Translations under genes and position numbers: made by a program | Assembly (NCBI GenBank): GCA_946406115.1 | Contig: OX291545.1 | Coordinates: 10,802,001 to 10,866,000, forward strand | DNA from: Apoda limacodes | Lineage: Eukaryota; Arthropoda; Insecta; Lepidoptera; Limacodidae | Reading direction: 5' to 3' | Length of the DNA: 64,000 bases | Shown: in pieces, positions 47,802 through 56,986 of the stretch | Layout: every line of letters starts with the position of its first letter | Position numbering within the stretch: position 1 is the stretch's first letter | The notes under the pieces: generated by a model | The model's input: only the letters and a program-made list of their open reading frames with translations | What the model was told of the DNA's origin: nothing | The model's database searches: none

Positions 47802-48524
47802 ATGAACGGTGGAGGACTTGTTAATAATATAGTAAACAATTTACCATTTGAACTTCATTTACCAGGATATAATTATTGTGGTCCTGGTACAAGACTACAA
47901 GAAAGATTGGCTCGAGGTGACAAAGGGATAAACGAATTAGACGAGGCTTGTAAGCGTCACGATATAGCATATTCCGAACATCGTAATTTAGAAGATCGTC
48001 ATAAAGCTGACTTTGCGCTTCTGAATATGGCAAAACAAAGAATGAAGTCAAAAAATACTAGAACCGGAGAAAAATTAGCATCTTGGCTCGTAAGCAAAGT
48101 TATGAAAACTAAATTAAAAAATGGTGCTAGAGTTAAATCTTTTAAGTCAGTCGTGTCTAAAATCCGTCATTATATGAAAAACCGCAAGCCAAAAGATAAC
48201 AATACTGCTATAAAGATAGCCTACTTGACTGCAAAAAAATTATTTAAAAATAAAAATGTTTGCTTACCCCGTCTTATACCAATACCAAAAACTGGAGGGA
48301 TTCTACCACTTATACCAATTTTTGCTGGCTTATCTGCATTAGGGTCTTTAGCTGGAGGAGCTGCAGGTATTGCTAAAGCAGTGAATAGCTATAAATCAGC
48401 AAAGCAAAACCTTGAAGAGTCACAGCGTCATAACAAAATGATGGAATCTATTGCGTTAGGAAAAGGTCTCTACATCAAACCTTATAAAGGTAACGGATTA
48501 TGTTTAATGTCAGCAAAAAACTAA
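47802..48524 (+). CDS. Phospholipase A2-like virion protein, 240 aa
   Basis: YNYCGPGT (about residues 23-30) is the calcium-loop motif, and DEACKRHDIAYSEH (about 47-60) carries the catalytic His-Asp pair, as in the PLA2 domain of parvovirus VP1. The middle is strongly basic. A hydrophobic glycine/alanine-rich segment (PLIPIFAGLSALGSLAGGAA) near residues 168-190 may insert into membranes. The C-terminus, KGLYIKPYKGNGL, resembles the basic ends of adenovirus-like core or membrane-lytic proteins. A role in leaving endosomes is inferred from the domain. The ATG at 47802 is used rather than the GTG just upstream. The 3' end overlaps the protease gene by 25 bp. Confidence 0.88.
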   Translation: MNGGGLVNNIVNNLPFELHLPGYNYCGPGTRLQERLARGDKGINELDEACKRHDIAYSEHRNLEDRHKADFALLNMAKQRMKSKNTRTGEKLASWLVSKVMKTKLKNGARVKSFKSVVSKIRHYMKNRKPKDNNTAIKIAYLTAKKLFKNKNVCLPRLIPIPKTGGILPLIPIFAGLSALGSLAGGAAGIAKAVNSYKSAKQNLEESQRHNKMMESIALGKGLYIKPYKGNGLCLMSAKN

Positions 48525-48892
48525 CTAGAAGGCTACCTAGACGTGCTTTAACGAATGTAGATATTTTAAAGCACACTAATGATATACCGTATTTTCGAGG
48601 AGTATTCATGAAAGATGCTTTACCAAAAAAACCTAAAGATATTGAGTGTGCGATTGTCAATTTGGATAACTCTAAGAATCCTGGAACGCACTGGGTAGCC
48701 TATATAAAAATTAACAACTACTGTGAGTACTTCAATAGTTTTGGAAATTTAAGACCACCCCAAGAGTTACTATCCTATTTAAATTTGTCTAATGTTTATT
48801 ACAATTACAATGTATATCAGAACTTTAATACTGTTAATTGTGGTCACTTGTGTATAAAATATTTGAACAATTTTTGGCATTCAAAAGAATAA
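48500..48892 (+). CDS. Adenain-like cysteine protease, 130 aa
   Basis: The order His - acidic - Gln - Cys of the C5/Ulp1 protease clan is visible: PGTHWVAYIK (His64), YCEYFNSFG (position 79), VYQNFN (Gln107), TVNCGHLC (Cys114). These enzymes cut virion precursor proteins during maturation. The third catalytic position, normally acidic (YFDSFG in most relatives I know), is Asn here. That could weaken the enzyme or be tolerated. The length is short for the clan but usual for Polintons. The gene starts inside the end of the PLA2-like gene. Confidence 0.9.
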   Translation: MFNVSKKLTRRLPRRALTNVDILKHTNDIPYFRGVFMKDALPKKPKDIECAIVNLDNSKNPGTHWVAYIKINNYCEYFNSFGNLRPPQELLSYLNLSNVYYNYNVYQNFNTVNCGHLCIKYLNNFWHSKE

Positions 48893-48927
48893 ATTAAGAT
48901 AATTCAATAAAATAAACCATTTTAATC

Positions 48928-49599
48928 ATGTCTTTCACGCTGTCAATATCTGGATTCACATCAAGCTTAAATACTTGTTATTCTCCTGCTCTACAGTTAG
49001 ACGGAGATTACGAATGTGGTCTTTTATACTTTTCTACTTTTAACTCTATTCCAAACGTTGAAAGTAAAAATAATAAATTTCATTATGTTGATAATGAAAT
49101 GATTGAAATTCCTGAAGGATCTTATGAACTACAGGACATTTGTGACTATATAAAGAAAAACATTAGAAGCAGCACCTTTAGTTTAACTTGTAACAATAAT
49201 ACTTTACGTACTGTAATTTGTTGCTCTAAAGACATCCATTTTGAAAAAGAAAATTCTATTGGGAGTATTCTCGGATACAATAAAAAAACATTACAAAAGA
49301 ATAAATTTCATGAATCACAGATCCCAGTCAGTATTCTTTCTACCACTGTTGTCCGAGTTGAATGTGATATTGTCTGTGGATCCTTCATTAATGGAATTCC
49401 AAGCCACATAATCCATGAATTTGCACCTAATGTTCCGCCTGGATATAGAATTATTGAGGTACCAAAGAATATAATATATTTTCCGATTAATCAAAAGACT
49501 ATCAGTAGTGTAAATATAAAAATTTTAGATTCACAGAACAAGTTAGTTAATTTTCGGGGAGAAGAGGTACTACTGTACCTACATCTGAAGAAAAAATGA
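48928..49599 (+). CDS. Probable penton (minor capsid) protein, 223 aa
   Basis: The protein is beta-rich throughout, with SPALQLDGDYECGLLYFSTF, NSIPNV, YELQDICDYIKKNI, then after a variable middle VPPGYRIIEVPKNIIYFPIN and NFRGEEVLLYLHLKK. This pattern fits the single jelly-roll minor capsid protein described for Polintons. I assign it from order, size and recalled similarity to insect copies; a structure prediction would settle it. Its stop overlaps the next small frame by ATGA. Confidence 0.75.
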   Translation: MSFTLSISGFTSSLNTCYSPALQLDGDYECGLLYFSTFNSIPNVESKNNKFHYVDNEMIEIPEGSYELQDICDYIKKNIRSSTFSLTCNNNTLRTVICCSKDIHFEKENSIGSILGYNKKTLQKNKFHESQIPVSILSTTVVRVECDIVCGSFINGIPSHIIHEFAPNVPPGYRIIEVPKNIIYFPINQKTISSVNIKILDSQNKLVNFRGEEVLLYLHLKKK

Positions 49600-49766
49600 T
49601 AGACTTTCACCAAATTAATATAAATTCTTTTTCACGACCAAAGAAGCTCAGAAAGATACAGGTAATTCGCAAAAGAGCACCTGTGTCACTAACATCTACT
49701 AACTTAAAAAAAAAATTAAGTGTTGAAAATAAAGACTTTTTAAAATTAATTGGATTACTAAAATGA
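49596..49766 (+). CDS. Small basic protein, 56 aa, overlapping both capsid genes
   Basis: The ATG at 49596 overlaps the penton stop (ATGA), and its TGA at 49764-49766 overlaps the ATG of the major capsid gene (ATGA at 49763). Its 56 residues are strongly basic (SRPKKLRKIQVIRKRAPVSL) and end LSVENKDFLKLIGLLK. The last part, a leucine-rich N-x-x-FL-x-x-x-G motif, looks like a short peptide repeated in other Polinton virion proteins (memory). The double overlap argues that it is real. Its role is unknown; a DNA- or capsid-binding virion component is a guess. Confidence 0.7.
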   Translation: MIDFHQININSFSRPKKLRKIQVIRKRAPVSLTSTNLKKKLSVENKDFLKLIGLLK

Positions 49767-50974
49767 GTGTATTAAACGTAGCTCAACCTATTGTATTTGA
49801 TAATACTATAGAAAGCATGGAAATTCATTCGTATAAGCCATATATCACTACTTTTAATAAAAATGATGAAATAAGAATACCTATCAACCAACAAGACTTG
49901 TACGTATTGCCATCAGCGAGTACAATATACCTAGAAGGAATGGTCATCGTTAAAAAAGGAGATCTAAAAGATGTTGCAACTAGCGTTAATTTTACTAACA
50001 ACCCCATTTTATTTCTGTTTCAAGATGTTCGCTATGAACTTAACGGAGTTGAAATAGATAGAATTAAAAATGCTGGTATAACAACAACTATAAAATCATT
50101 TTTGTCTATGAATGAAAATGAATCAAAAATTTCGAAAGCATGGGGTTGGGATATAGATGGAACAAAAAATACAAGATCAGGGAATTTTGCAGTATCTATA
50201 CCACTGAACAAAATGCTTGGATTTGCTGAGGATTATAATAAAATAATAATGAATTGTAGACATGAGCTAATACTTTTACGCAGCAATACTAATCTAAACG
50301 CAATAAAACTAAACACTGGAGAAGTAATAGGTGATATCATACTTAAAAAAATTGTTTGGCGGGTTCCACACGTAAAAGTTTCCGATCGAGAAAAACTAAA
50401 TCTATTAAAATATCTAGAAAAAGATCGTTCAATCAACTTGTTATTCCGAAACTGGGACTTGTATGAATATCCCTTATTACCAAAAACAACAAAACATACA
50501 TGGGTAATTAAAACGTCTTCACAAATAGAAAAACCGAGATTTGCTGTTATTGCATTTCAGACAGACCGAAAAAATAAATCAGAAAAAGACATGTCACACT
50601 TCGATCACTGCAATATAAGAGAAGTTAAAGTATTTTTGAATTCAGTGTATTTTCCCTATGAGGGTCTTAATGTTCGATTTGATGAGGATAAATTTGCTTT
50701 ATTATATGAACAATACACTAGATTCCAACAGTCTTACTACGGACGACGTCCTGAACCCTTGCTAAGTTATAAAGAATTTAGAGATAAAGTACCGTTATAC
50801 GTTATAGATTGCTCAAGACAGAACGATACACTTAAAACTGGCCCAGTTGATGTTCGTATCGAAATAGAGAGTGATAAAGATATACCAAATCTAACTTCTG
50901 CGTATTGTTTGTTATTAAACGATTGCATATTTGAATACAAACCCTTAAGCGGTATAGTGAAAAAAATATCATGA
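49763..50974 (+). CDS. Probable major capsid protein (double jelly-roll), 403 aa
   Basis: Long beta-rich protein with no enzyme motif. Conserved-looking segments are RIPINQQDLYVLPSASTIYL, FLFQDVRYELNGVEIDRIKN, IMNCRHELILLRS, ILKKIVWRVPHVKVSD and CNIREVKVFLNSVYFPYEGL. By position between the penton-like gene and the last plus-strand gene, and by size and style, it fits the major capsid protein predicted for Polintons. The link to the double jelly-roll fold is from family knowledge and not proven by motif. The 5' and 3' ends overlap neighbours by ATGA. Confidence 0.78.
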   Translation: MSVLNVAQPIVFDNTIESMEIHSYKPYITTFNKNDEIRIPINQQDLYVLPSASTIYLEGMVIVKKGDLKDVATSVNFTNNPILFLFQDVRYELNGVEIDRIKNAGITTTIKSFLSMNENESKISKAWGWDIDGTKNTRSGNFAVSIPLNKMLGFAEDYNKIIMNCRHELILLRSNTNLNAIKLNTGEVIGDIILKKIVWRVPHVKVSDREKLNLLKYLEKDRSINLLFRNWDLYEYPLLPKTTKHTWVIKTSSQIEKPRFAVIAFQTDRKNKSEKDMSHFDHCNIREVKVFLNSVYFPYEGLNVRFDEDKFALLYEQYTRFQQSYYGRRPEPLLSYKEFRDKVPLYVIDCSRQNDTLKTGPVDVRIEIESDKDIPNLTSAYCLLLNDCIFEYKPLSGIVKKIS

Positions 50975-51489
50975 ATATTACCGGACCTATTTTCGTAGAC
51001 TTACAAGGCTTTAAGGATTCTCATAATAAATTTATTGTAAAAGAATTTGCCTTGGCTACCTCAGAATACACTCAAGTATTTCTAATAAAACCACCATATC
51101 CCTTTTCTTATTTGACTAAGGAAGAAAAAAGAAATGTATCTTGGTTAGAAAGTAATCGCGGTATTTATTGGAGTATTATAAGCGGTAGTTATATAGATTA
51201 TCAAGAATTTAGAAAACTTATCAAACTAATTTTAAAACACCAATATTTGCTTTTGAAGGGTAGAGAAAAAATCCTATGGATTAATGAACTTTGTACAGAA
51301 TGTAATGTTGAAGATATTGCAGAAAAGGGATGCCCTAATTTTCCTAATTTGTACAGCACCTATTCTAAAGGGCAAAAAAACAAATGTTTTAATCATAGAA
51401 AATATTGTGCTCTGGAAAATGTTATTTGTATTAAGAAATGGTGCAATGAAAATGTGGACGTTAAAAATAAAATACTTGAATTAGTTTAA
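50971..51489 (+). CDS. Polinton protein of unknown function, 172 aa
   Basis: It starts by ATGA overlap with the major capsid gene. The N-terminal half (PIFVDLQGFKDSHNKFIVKE, FALA) has the look of a first strand of an RNase H-like or DEDD exonuclease fold, with Asp in the first strand, but the remaining acidic residues are not obvious. The second half has many cysteines and histidines (CTEC, CFNHRKYC, CIKKWC), possibly a zinc site. I recall related proteins in other insect DNA elements. It is the last plus-strand gene. Confidence 0.65.
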   Translation: MNITGPIFVDLQGFKDSHNKFIVKEFALATSEYTQVFLIKPPYPFSYLTKEEKRNVSWLESNRGIYWSIISGSYIDYQEFRKLIKLILKHQYLLLKGREKILWINELCTECNVEDIAEKGCPNFPNLYSTYSKGQKNKCFNHRKYCALENVICIKKWCNENVDVKNKILELV

Positions 51490-51894
51490 AATATAATAGT
51501 TTAGTTTTTTCATTTGTGTACAAATGTATAATATAAGTATTAAGTATTAAAATATATTAACTAAGTATAAGTATTTTGCTTAACTAAGTTTAAGTATTTT
51601 TATTAAGAAAATTCAATAAATGTTATAACAATAAAACATTTTTTATTTAATTTCTATTCCTAAACAGACATTATATATCTTTATGTTTGTACATGACAAA
51701 ATCGTTTATTTACAATACAAAAAAAAGAGAAATAAGTTTTGAATGAAATCTTCACGGAGGAAACCTCTTCCTCTGCTACTGCTACTGATATTCTTTGCCT
51801 CAGGTATATCTGAAAGACAAGGAAAATAATTAGATTTTCTGTAAATTTTGAAAGTAAAAGCAAAAATAGGAAAGTTTATACATACCTCTGCTCA
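51490..51894. other. Gap between convergent Polinton gene blocks
   Basis: AT-rich, with tandem TAAGTAT words at 51530-51600 and AATAAA words in both orientations, fitting shared transcription ends. On the minus strand an acceptor-like TTTTCCTTGTCTTTCAG at 51806-51822 and a donor-like GAG/GTATGT at 51887 flank about 65 bp, and SSSSRGRGFLREDF is open beyond it. The stop of the 77-aa gene precedes the donor, so this would only be a spliced 3' UTR. Confidence 0.4.
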
Positions 51895-52128
51895 TTAAAT
51901 TTTCTCAGTTTGTTTTCCCAACTCTGTCGAAATAAGGAAAAGGGAATGCAGTACAGAATTCATCACTGGGTCATTTTCACTTTCTGCATGATAACTTGTT
52001 TTAACAATTGTTCTGCTTTCCACAACGTTTGGTAGTTCTGTTAATTGACTAATTTCGATTTTGACCACATACTTTAAAACTTTGCCTACTGAAAAAGCGA
52101 TATAATTTGCCTTTTGGTAATTAGACAT
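51895..52128 (-). CDS. Small Polinton protein of unknown function, 77 aa
   Basis: Starts MSNYQKANYIAFSVGKVLKY and is otherwise unremarkable: mixed charge, no membrane segment, no cysteines. It is the most 3' minus-strand frame of the polymerase block. It could be a nucleic-acid-binding accessory protein, but that is speculation. Confidence 0.55.
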   Translation of the reverse strand: MSNYQKANYIAFSVGKVLKYVVKIEISQLTELPNVVESRTIVKTSYHAESENDPVMNSVLHSLFLISTELGKQTEKI

Positions 52129-52539
52129 ATTTTAAAATTATAATAAAGACGTGTTAACGAATCGACACCTTTTAATTATGTGATTTATTTTTCATATAAT
52201 GCAACAATCTGTTTGCGTCATACAGGTTTCAAATAAAAACTTGTTGGTTCATGTATGTTAGATATCGTATGACCGGCTGCCTACACCGAAGACATCTTGA
52301 ATATCGAAATGTATCTGAATCAGCATAAATTTTCTTTTCTAACGTTCGTAATAAAATAGTTAAAGTTTTTTTGTTTGTCTGTCTGTCACAAATGCTAATT
52401 ATATCTACCAACATTCTTTATCTAAAGGTTGACACTAAAGTTGGACTTAGATTAATAAAACAACATTTTCAAATAGGTACATTTTATTGTTATTATAAAA
52501 AAATCACAAAATTATAAAAAACACAAAATCCAAAAAAAA
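52129..52539. other. Non-coding stretch between two minus-strand Polinton genes
   Basis: No convincing frame here. It contains GTCTGTCTGTCACAAATGC at 52376-52394, on a word found in the genome's dispersed repeats, so a short insertion here is possible. Confidence 0.35.
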
Positions 52540-53064
52540 TTAACAACAAGTCAAATAGTTATAAAAATATGAACTACCAAAAAGTAAAAGTTCTTGCACA
52601 GCTAAAACGTTAGATTTACTTTTATAAAAATGAAGTACCATTTCAATTTGACTGACAGTTAGGGTATTATAACAAGCTAAATTATTTCTTATATTATGTA
52701 CAAAATGACTAACTATTACATAGTCATGCTTAAGTAAATAGTTTAATCTTAATTCTACACAATGACAAAATGTACTAAGAGCACCACAAATTAAAGAAAT
52801 CACATTTTCAGGACAACGTTTTTCACAAAAAAGAAGTTGGTATAGAATAGTCATGTTGTCTATACATTTCGAGTTGATTTCAATGTAAATTCTGTGCCAT
52901 TCCTTAGTAGTAATAAATAAATCATAATTCTCGCTATTGACAAGGATATGAATTTGTGGTAAAAAATTATTGACTGCCCATAATCCTGTAGTTATATAAA
53001 TATTATTTGAATATACATAATTATGTTTTGAAATAATAATATCGGTTAAATAACTTTCTGCCAT
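52540..53064 (-). CDS. Polinton protein of unknown function, 174 aa
   Basis: The ATG at 53064 (MAESYLTDIIIS) is preferred to the upstream TTG inside the polymerase frame. The polymerase stop is 17 bp upstream. The sequence is leucine/isoleucine-rich and cysteine-containing (CEKRCPENVISLICGALSTF, CHCVELRLNYLL), with a predicted largely helical fold. I do not recognise it. Linked position suggests co-transcription with the polymerase. Confidence 0.6.
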   Translation of the reverse strand: MAESYLTDIIISKHNYVYSNNIYITTGLWAVNNFLPQIHILVNSENYDLFITTKEWHRIYIEINSKCIDNMTILYQLLFCEKRCPENVISLICGALSTFCHCVELRLNYLLKHDYVIVSHFVHNIRNNLACYNTLTVSQIEMVLHFYKSKSNVLAVQELLLFGSSYFYNYLTCC

Positions 53065-53081
53065 CTTCGCAACAGTGATAT

Positions 53082-56000
53082 TCAGAAAAATGAGCAATGT
53101 CCCCAAGCAAACGTTTTTATGTTGTCTTCCATTATTCGACGTTTTTCGTCATTGGAAGACAAAGCTACTTTGTTAACAGATCTTGTAAATATTTCATGTT
53201 TAAGAGACTTAAAAAAAACATTTTTTCTTCGTAGGATTTTGTCTTTTTTCTTCAAAGACTTATAATAGTCATTGAAATGAACACCATTTAAAACATATTT
53301 TTGAACACCTTTAGCCTTTTTTATTTCGCACGATTCCGTTCTAATACAATATAACTTAGATCGCAACCCAACAAACTCTACAATATTTTGACCTCCTAAT
53401 TCATCTTTAAACAAACCTGGCACTTTTTTGTTGACGCGTTCAATTTGATATTTATTTGGCTCCGAGTAGTTACTTGTATCAAAATAGTGCTTTAAATTTA
53501 GCTTTAAATGCTTATAGAAGTCTTTTGTTTCTATTGAATATAAAAAACTATCAGTATCGGTATAACACATTTTTAAATTAGAGCCGTAAAAAGGTTTCAT
53601 AATAGTGTAGTGAAAATTATACATATGGCTTTTGGATAGTTCTAAGACTGTGAAACCTATGTATATAGGTTTATCAAGGACTACTTTTTCTGGTTTCAAT
53701 TGAACAGCTACACAATTTTCGGTAAATGTAGTTGAACTATGAAAGTTAGGTCTAGATATTAACTGCTCTGCACAGTAATTTTTTTTTGTCTTGTTTTTAT
53801 CATCACTCCATTGATTTACTATTTTAACGTCTAATCTATTCTCTGTGTTTTCCAAAGTTTTTCCAAATATGCTGTTATTGATTAGTTTGAAAAAGTCTTG
53901 TTCAAATACAGATTTAGCTTGTTGCCTTAGTTTAGTGTTTAGGTCAATATAGTCTTTTAGATAAGGGCTTTGTTTGAATTTTATTACTCGATGCACGGTA
54001 GTCAACTTAAGTCCCGCTTTTAAACACAGTTTCAAATGGACGTAATGAATAACGTAAAAAAATTTGTCGTATAAATTAGGAATCAATTTTGATGTTTTTG
54101 AACCGGGTGGAACACATTTTTGAGGACAGAACGGTAAATCATTGTGTGAATCATGAAGTTCTTCTGGATATTCGATATCTACTTCTAAAATGTACCCATA
54201 TTCGTTTTCGTCTGGTATTTTGCAAACGTTTAATTCATCGATTTCTCGTCTATCTAATAGTCTAAAATCAGAATATGGTAAGTATGCGCACATAGCGTAA
54301 CCATATAAATTGTTACAATCAATATAAATAAGGTACTTCTCAGGTTCAGCAGGGTTATAATTATTTAAATACTTATTGTTGGCTTTTGCGAACCGCGTAG
54401 AACATAAGCATACTCCTCCCCGTATTCCTTTTTGAAGCATTCGAATGATTTCTAGATCATTAATAAGTTCTAATTTAATATTAGTTTTTAATAACATGCT
54501 GTCCCAGCTCAAAGCAGGAGCTGTCAAATAATAAGCAGCATCGACTTCGAAATTTAACCTACAAGTAGCTCGAAATTTTTGAAAAACATCGGCTAATAAT
54601 AAAATATCCGTAAGTAGGTACAGATCTGTGTATTTCCCTAAATTTTGAATCTTAAACGTATTCCAAACCTTAAGGGCGTGATTATAGTCCTCTTTAGTGA
54701 TATTTTGATTTGTTAGTGTACTAAAAAAATCTTCATAGGACGGTAAGTTAGTTTCGTCATACGATTTCCAGCTTTTCATATATTCATACGGATATACTCC
54801 TTTGCGTCTCAACAATTTAAACTTTGTTTTATTCGTAAAAAACTTAGACAAGTTGACCAAGTCCTTGGTAATTAAATTTTCCGCTAACTTTTGTAAACTA
54901 GCTCCTAAAAATTTAAATGAATCTACAAAACGGACTGGAACAAAGCTTCCTTCTTCGGTTGAAAAAAACTTTGTAAATGAAATATAATTTTCTTTAGTTT
55001 TAGCTATAACTTTTATTTTGCCACGAATATCTCCCAGCTCACGTATAAATAAATGTGCATCGTAGCCTGAAAGGTTGTGAAAAAACACTGGAATGAATTT
55101 TGGTAATTGGAAATGTATATTGCAGTAAGAATGTGCGGCACCCCTATATTTGCCTGTTAGGTGGTCATGATCTCTTACTTTATCATCAAATAACAATTGG
55201 GAGCAAATAGAACAGTCTCTGGCATTAGTGAAATCTTTTGAATTATTTTCGGTAAATATCAATGGCACAGGATTTTTCAAAATTTTATATATCTTTAGAA
55301 CGTCGCGTTGAAGATATTCTATAAATTTCTCAACACAGTGTGGACCCCGATATGACACATATTTATTTAAAGAAGTATCGTACGAGCATACAATGTAATA
55401 ACCAAACGCGGCAGGAACATGTTTTTGCAAGTCTGACGTAAAACCACCTTTGTTAAAAGTTTGATTTGTTTGGCATGGTTCTAAAAAACATTCGAAATCT
55501 GCATAAATGACAAAGGGTACGTCTTGCATACGCTCAAAATGCGTAAACTGTAAAATTGAGCCTTTATTAGGCAATTTGGTCGATACCCCTCCACATACAT
55601 GCTCATCAAAATTAGTTTTACAATTAAAAAAAAGCAAGCAGTCATCACAAAAAAAGATTTTCCCATGATGTTTAGTAGTTTGGGATCTAACCAATCGTTC
55701 CAAGTTTTTAATTAGACAGTAATGACTACGGGACTTATTTTGCAAGAATAGAAGATTGACATGACGCTTTTTTCTATGTGTTGTTCTATACAATGGTCCA
55801 ATTATTTTATTATTGGAATTCAAGCCGTAAACGTTGACACTAATTCTGTGATTATTTTATTCAAATATTTTAATGTCCGAGAATGTCGCCGGAAATGCCA
55901 TATTTTTGGTGTTAAGTACATCTTCGAAGTGAGGATAAGACGTAGTTCTGTCTGCGTTTGATTTAGCTGGGAACAATGCTGCAATTATACTCCACAAAAA

Positions 56001-56642
56001 ACAAAAATTATCGTTATTTTTTACATTAATACAAGCTTTTTTATTTTTTACATATTTTGGCAATTCAATAAAACTCGAAGCTCTTAAAGGTGAATACCGA
56101 TTTAAATTAATTTCTAAATACAGGCTTTTTAAAAATGACCACCCACTGTCCTTCTCTTGGAATTCGCTAATTTTTTTGTTTATTTTTGACACAAGATCAG
56201 AATACAAGTGGTTAAAATTGTAATTTTGATGAATAATTACATTTTCTGTTGCAAAAGATTTAATTTCAATATAGTCATTTTTCGGTAAAATGAACTCTCC
56301 AAAAAATTCAAAATTTACTTTTAAATTAACATGTTGTGCTAATTTAACATCGATAAGATGTCGAACAGCACGACGCAAAGGTATTCGAGATAAGAACGTG
56401 TGAGGTGTAAGCAGATACGAATTTGCTGAGCTGTTACTTGATGGCGACCTCGAGGCATTGCTAGTGGGGCAATGCACCCTGTAACTAGAAATACGGTTTC
56501 TAAATGCTGAACTAATTTTTTCTACACATTCATTGATCTCAATAGCGCTATTATTCTTATGAATATTACTACGAAGATGGGCAGAAAATATCCTACTCGA
56601 AACATCTTGTTCGCAAACAGTACAAAAAACTTTTTTACTCAT
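53082..56642 (-). pseudogene. Protein-primed DNA polymerase B, interrupted by one in-frame TAA
   Basis: One continuous frame of 1187 codons runs from the ATG at 56642 to the TGA at 53082. It contains a single stop, TAA at 55857-55859, after FSDIKIFE. Upstream of it, 261 codons hold an N-terminal zinc finger (CTVCEQDVSS ... HLRSNIH) and NVKNNDNFCFLWSIIAALFP. Downstream, counting from the codon at 55823, are ExoI VIYADFECF (105-112), a C-x2-C/HDH zinc site (204-234), ExoII FHNLSGYDAHLF (248-259), ExoIII YTDLYLLTDILLLADVF (398-413), motif A DCNNLYG, motif B KLINNSIFGK and motif C YTDTDS (754-759). All exonuclease and polymerase residues are present, so only the stop argues against function. It replicates the element from protein-primed ends. 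Whether the stop is a mutation, an assembly error or read through is open. Confidence 0.9.
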
Positions 56643-56986
56643 ATTTACATAGATCAGTAGTATGGCTCTTAGGAGTTGTCAATGTGGTCATATATTTACT
56701 GTCGGAAAATCTAAATTTCTATAAACAAAAAAAAACCAAATTTAAAAAAAGTATTCGTATTTTAAGCACATTAAGGAAGTTGTTAATAAAATGACTAATT
56801 TAGGTTATCTACTTTTTATCCCAGGAAAAAATTAGTAATATTTATCTCGTATTATATGTAATCAAAATTATACTTCATATGTTACTAAAATTATTTGTAT
56901 GATAAAAAAACTAAGTACAGTATCTACCTATTTAGTTACTTTATTATTACTAATAAAAAAAATTTAGGAGCTAGTTTACAAAAGTT
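56643..56986. other. Promoter-sized gap upstream of the polymerase
   Basis: AT-rich, no frame. It should contain the polymerase promoter on the minus strand and the 3' UTR of the spliced gene. Confidence 0.35.

Noticed and set aside
51681..51863. Extra C-terminal exon for the 77-aa Polinton gene
   Set aside because: The splice sites look fair, but the gene's stop codon lies before the donor, so the extra frame could not be joined.
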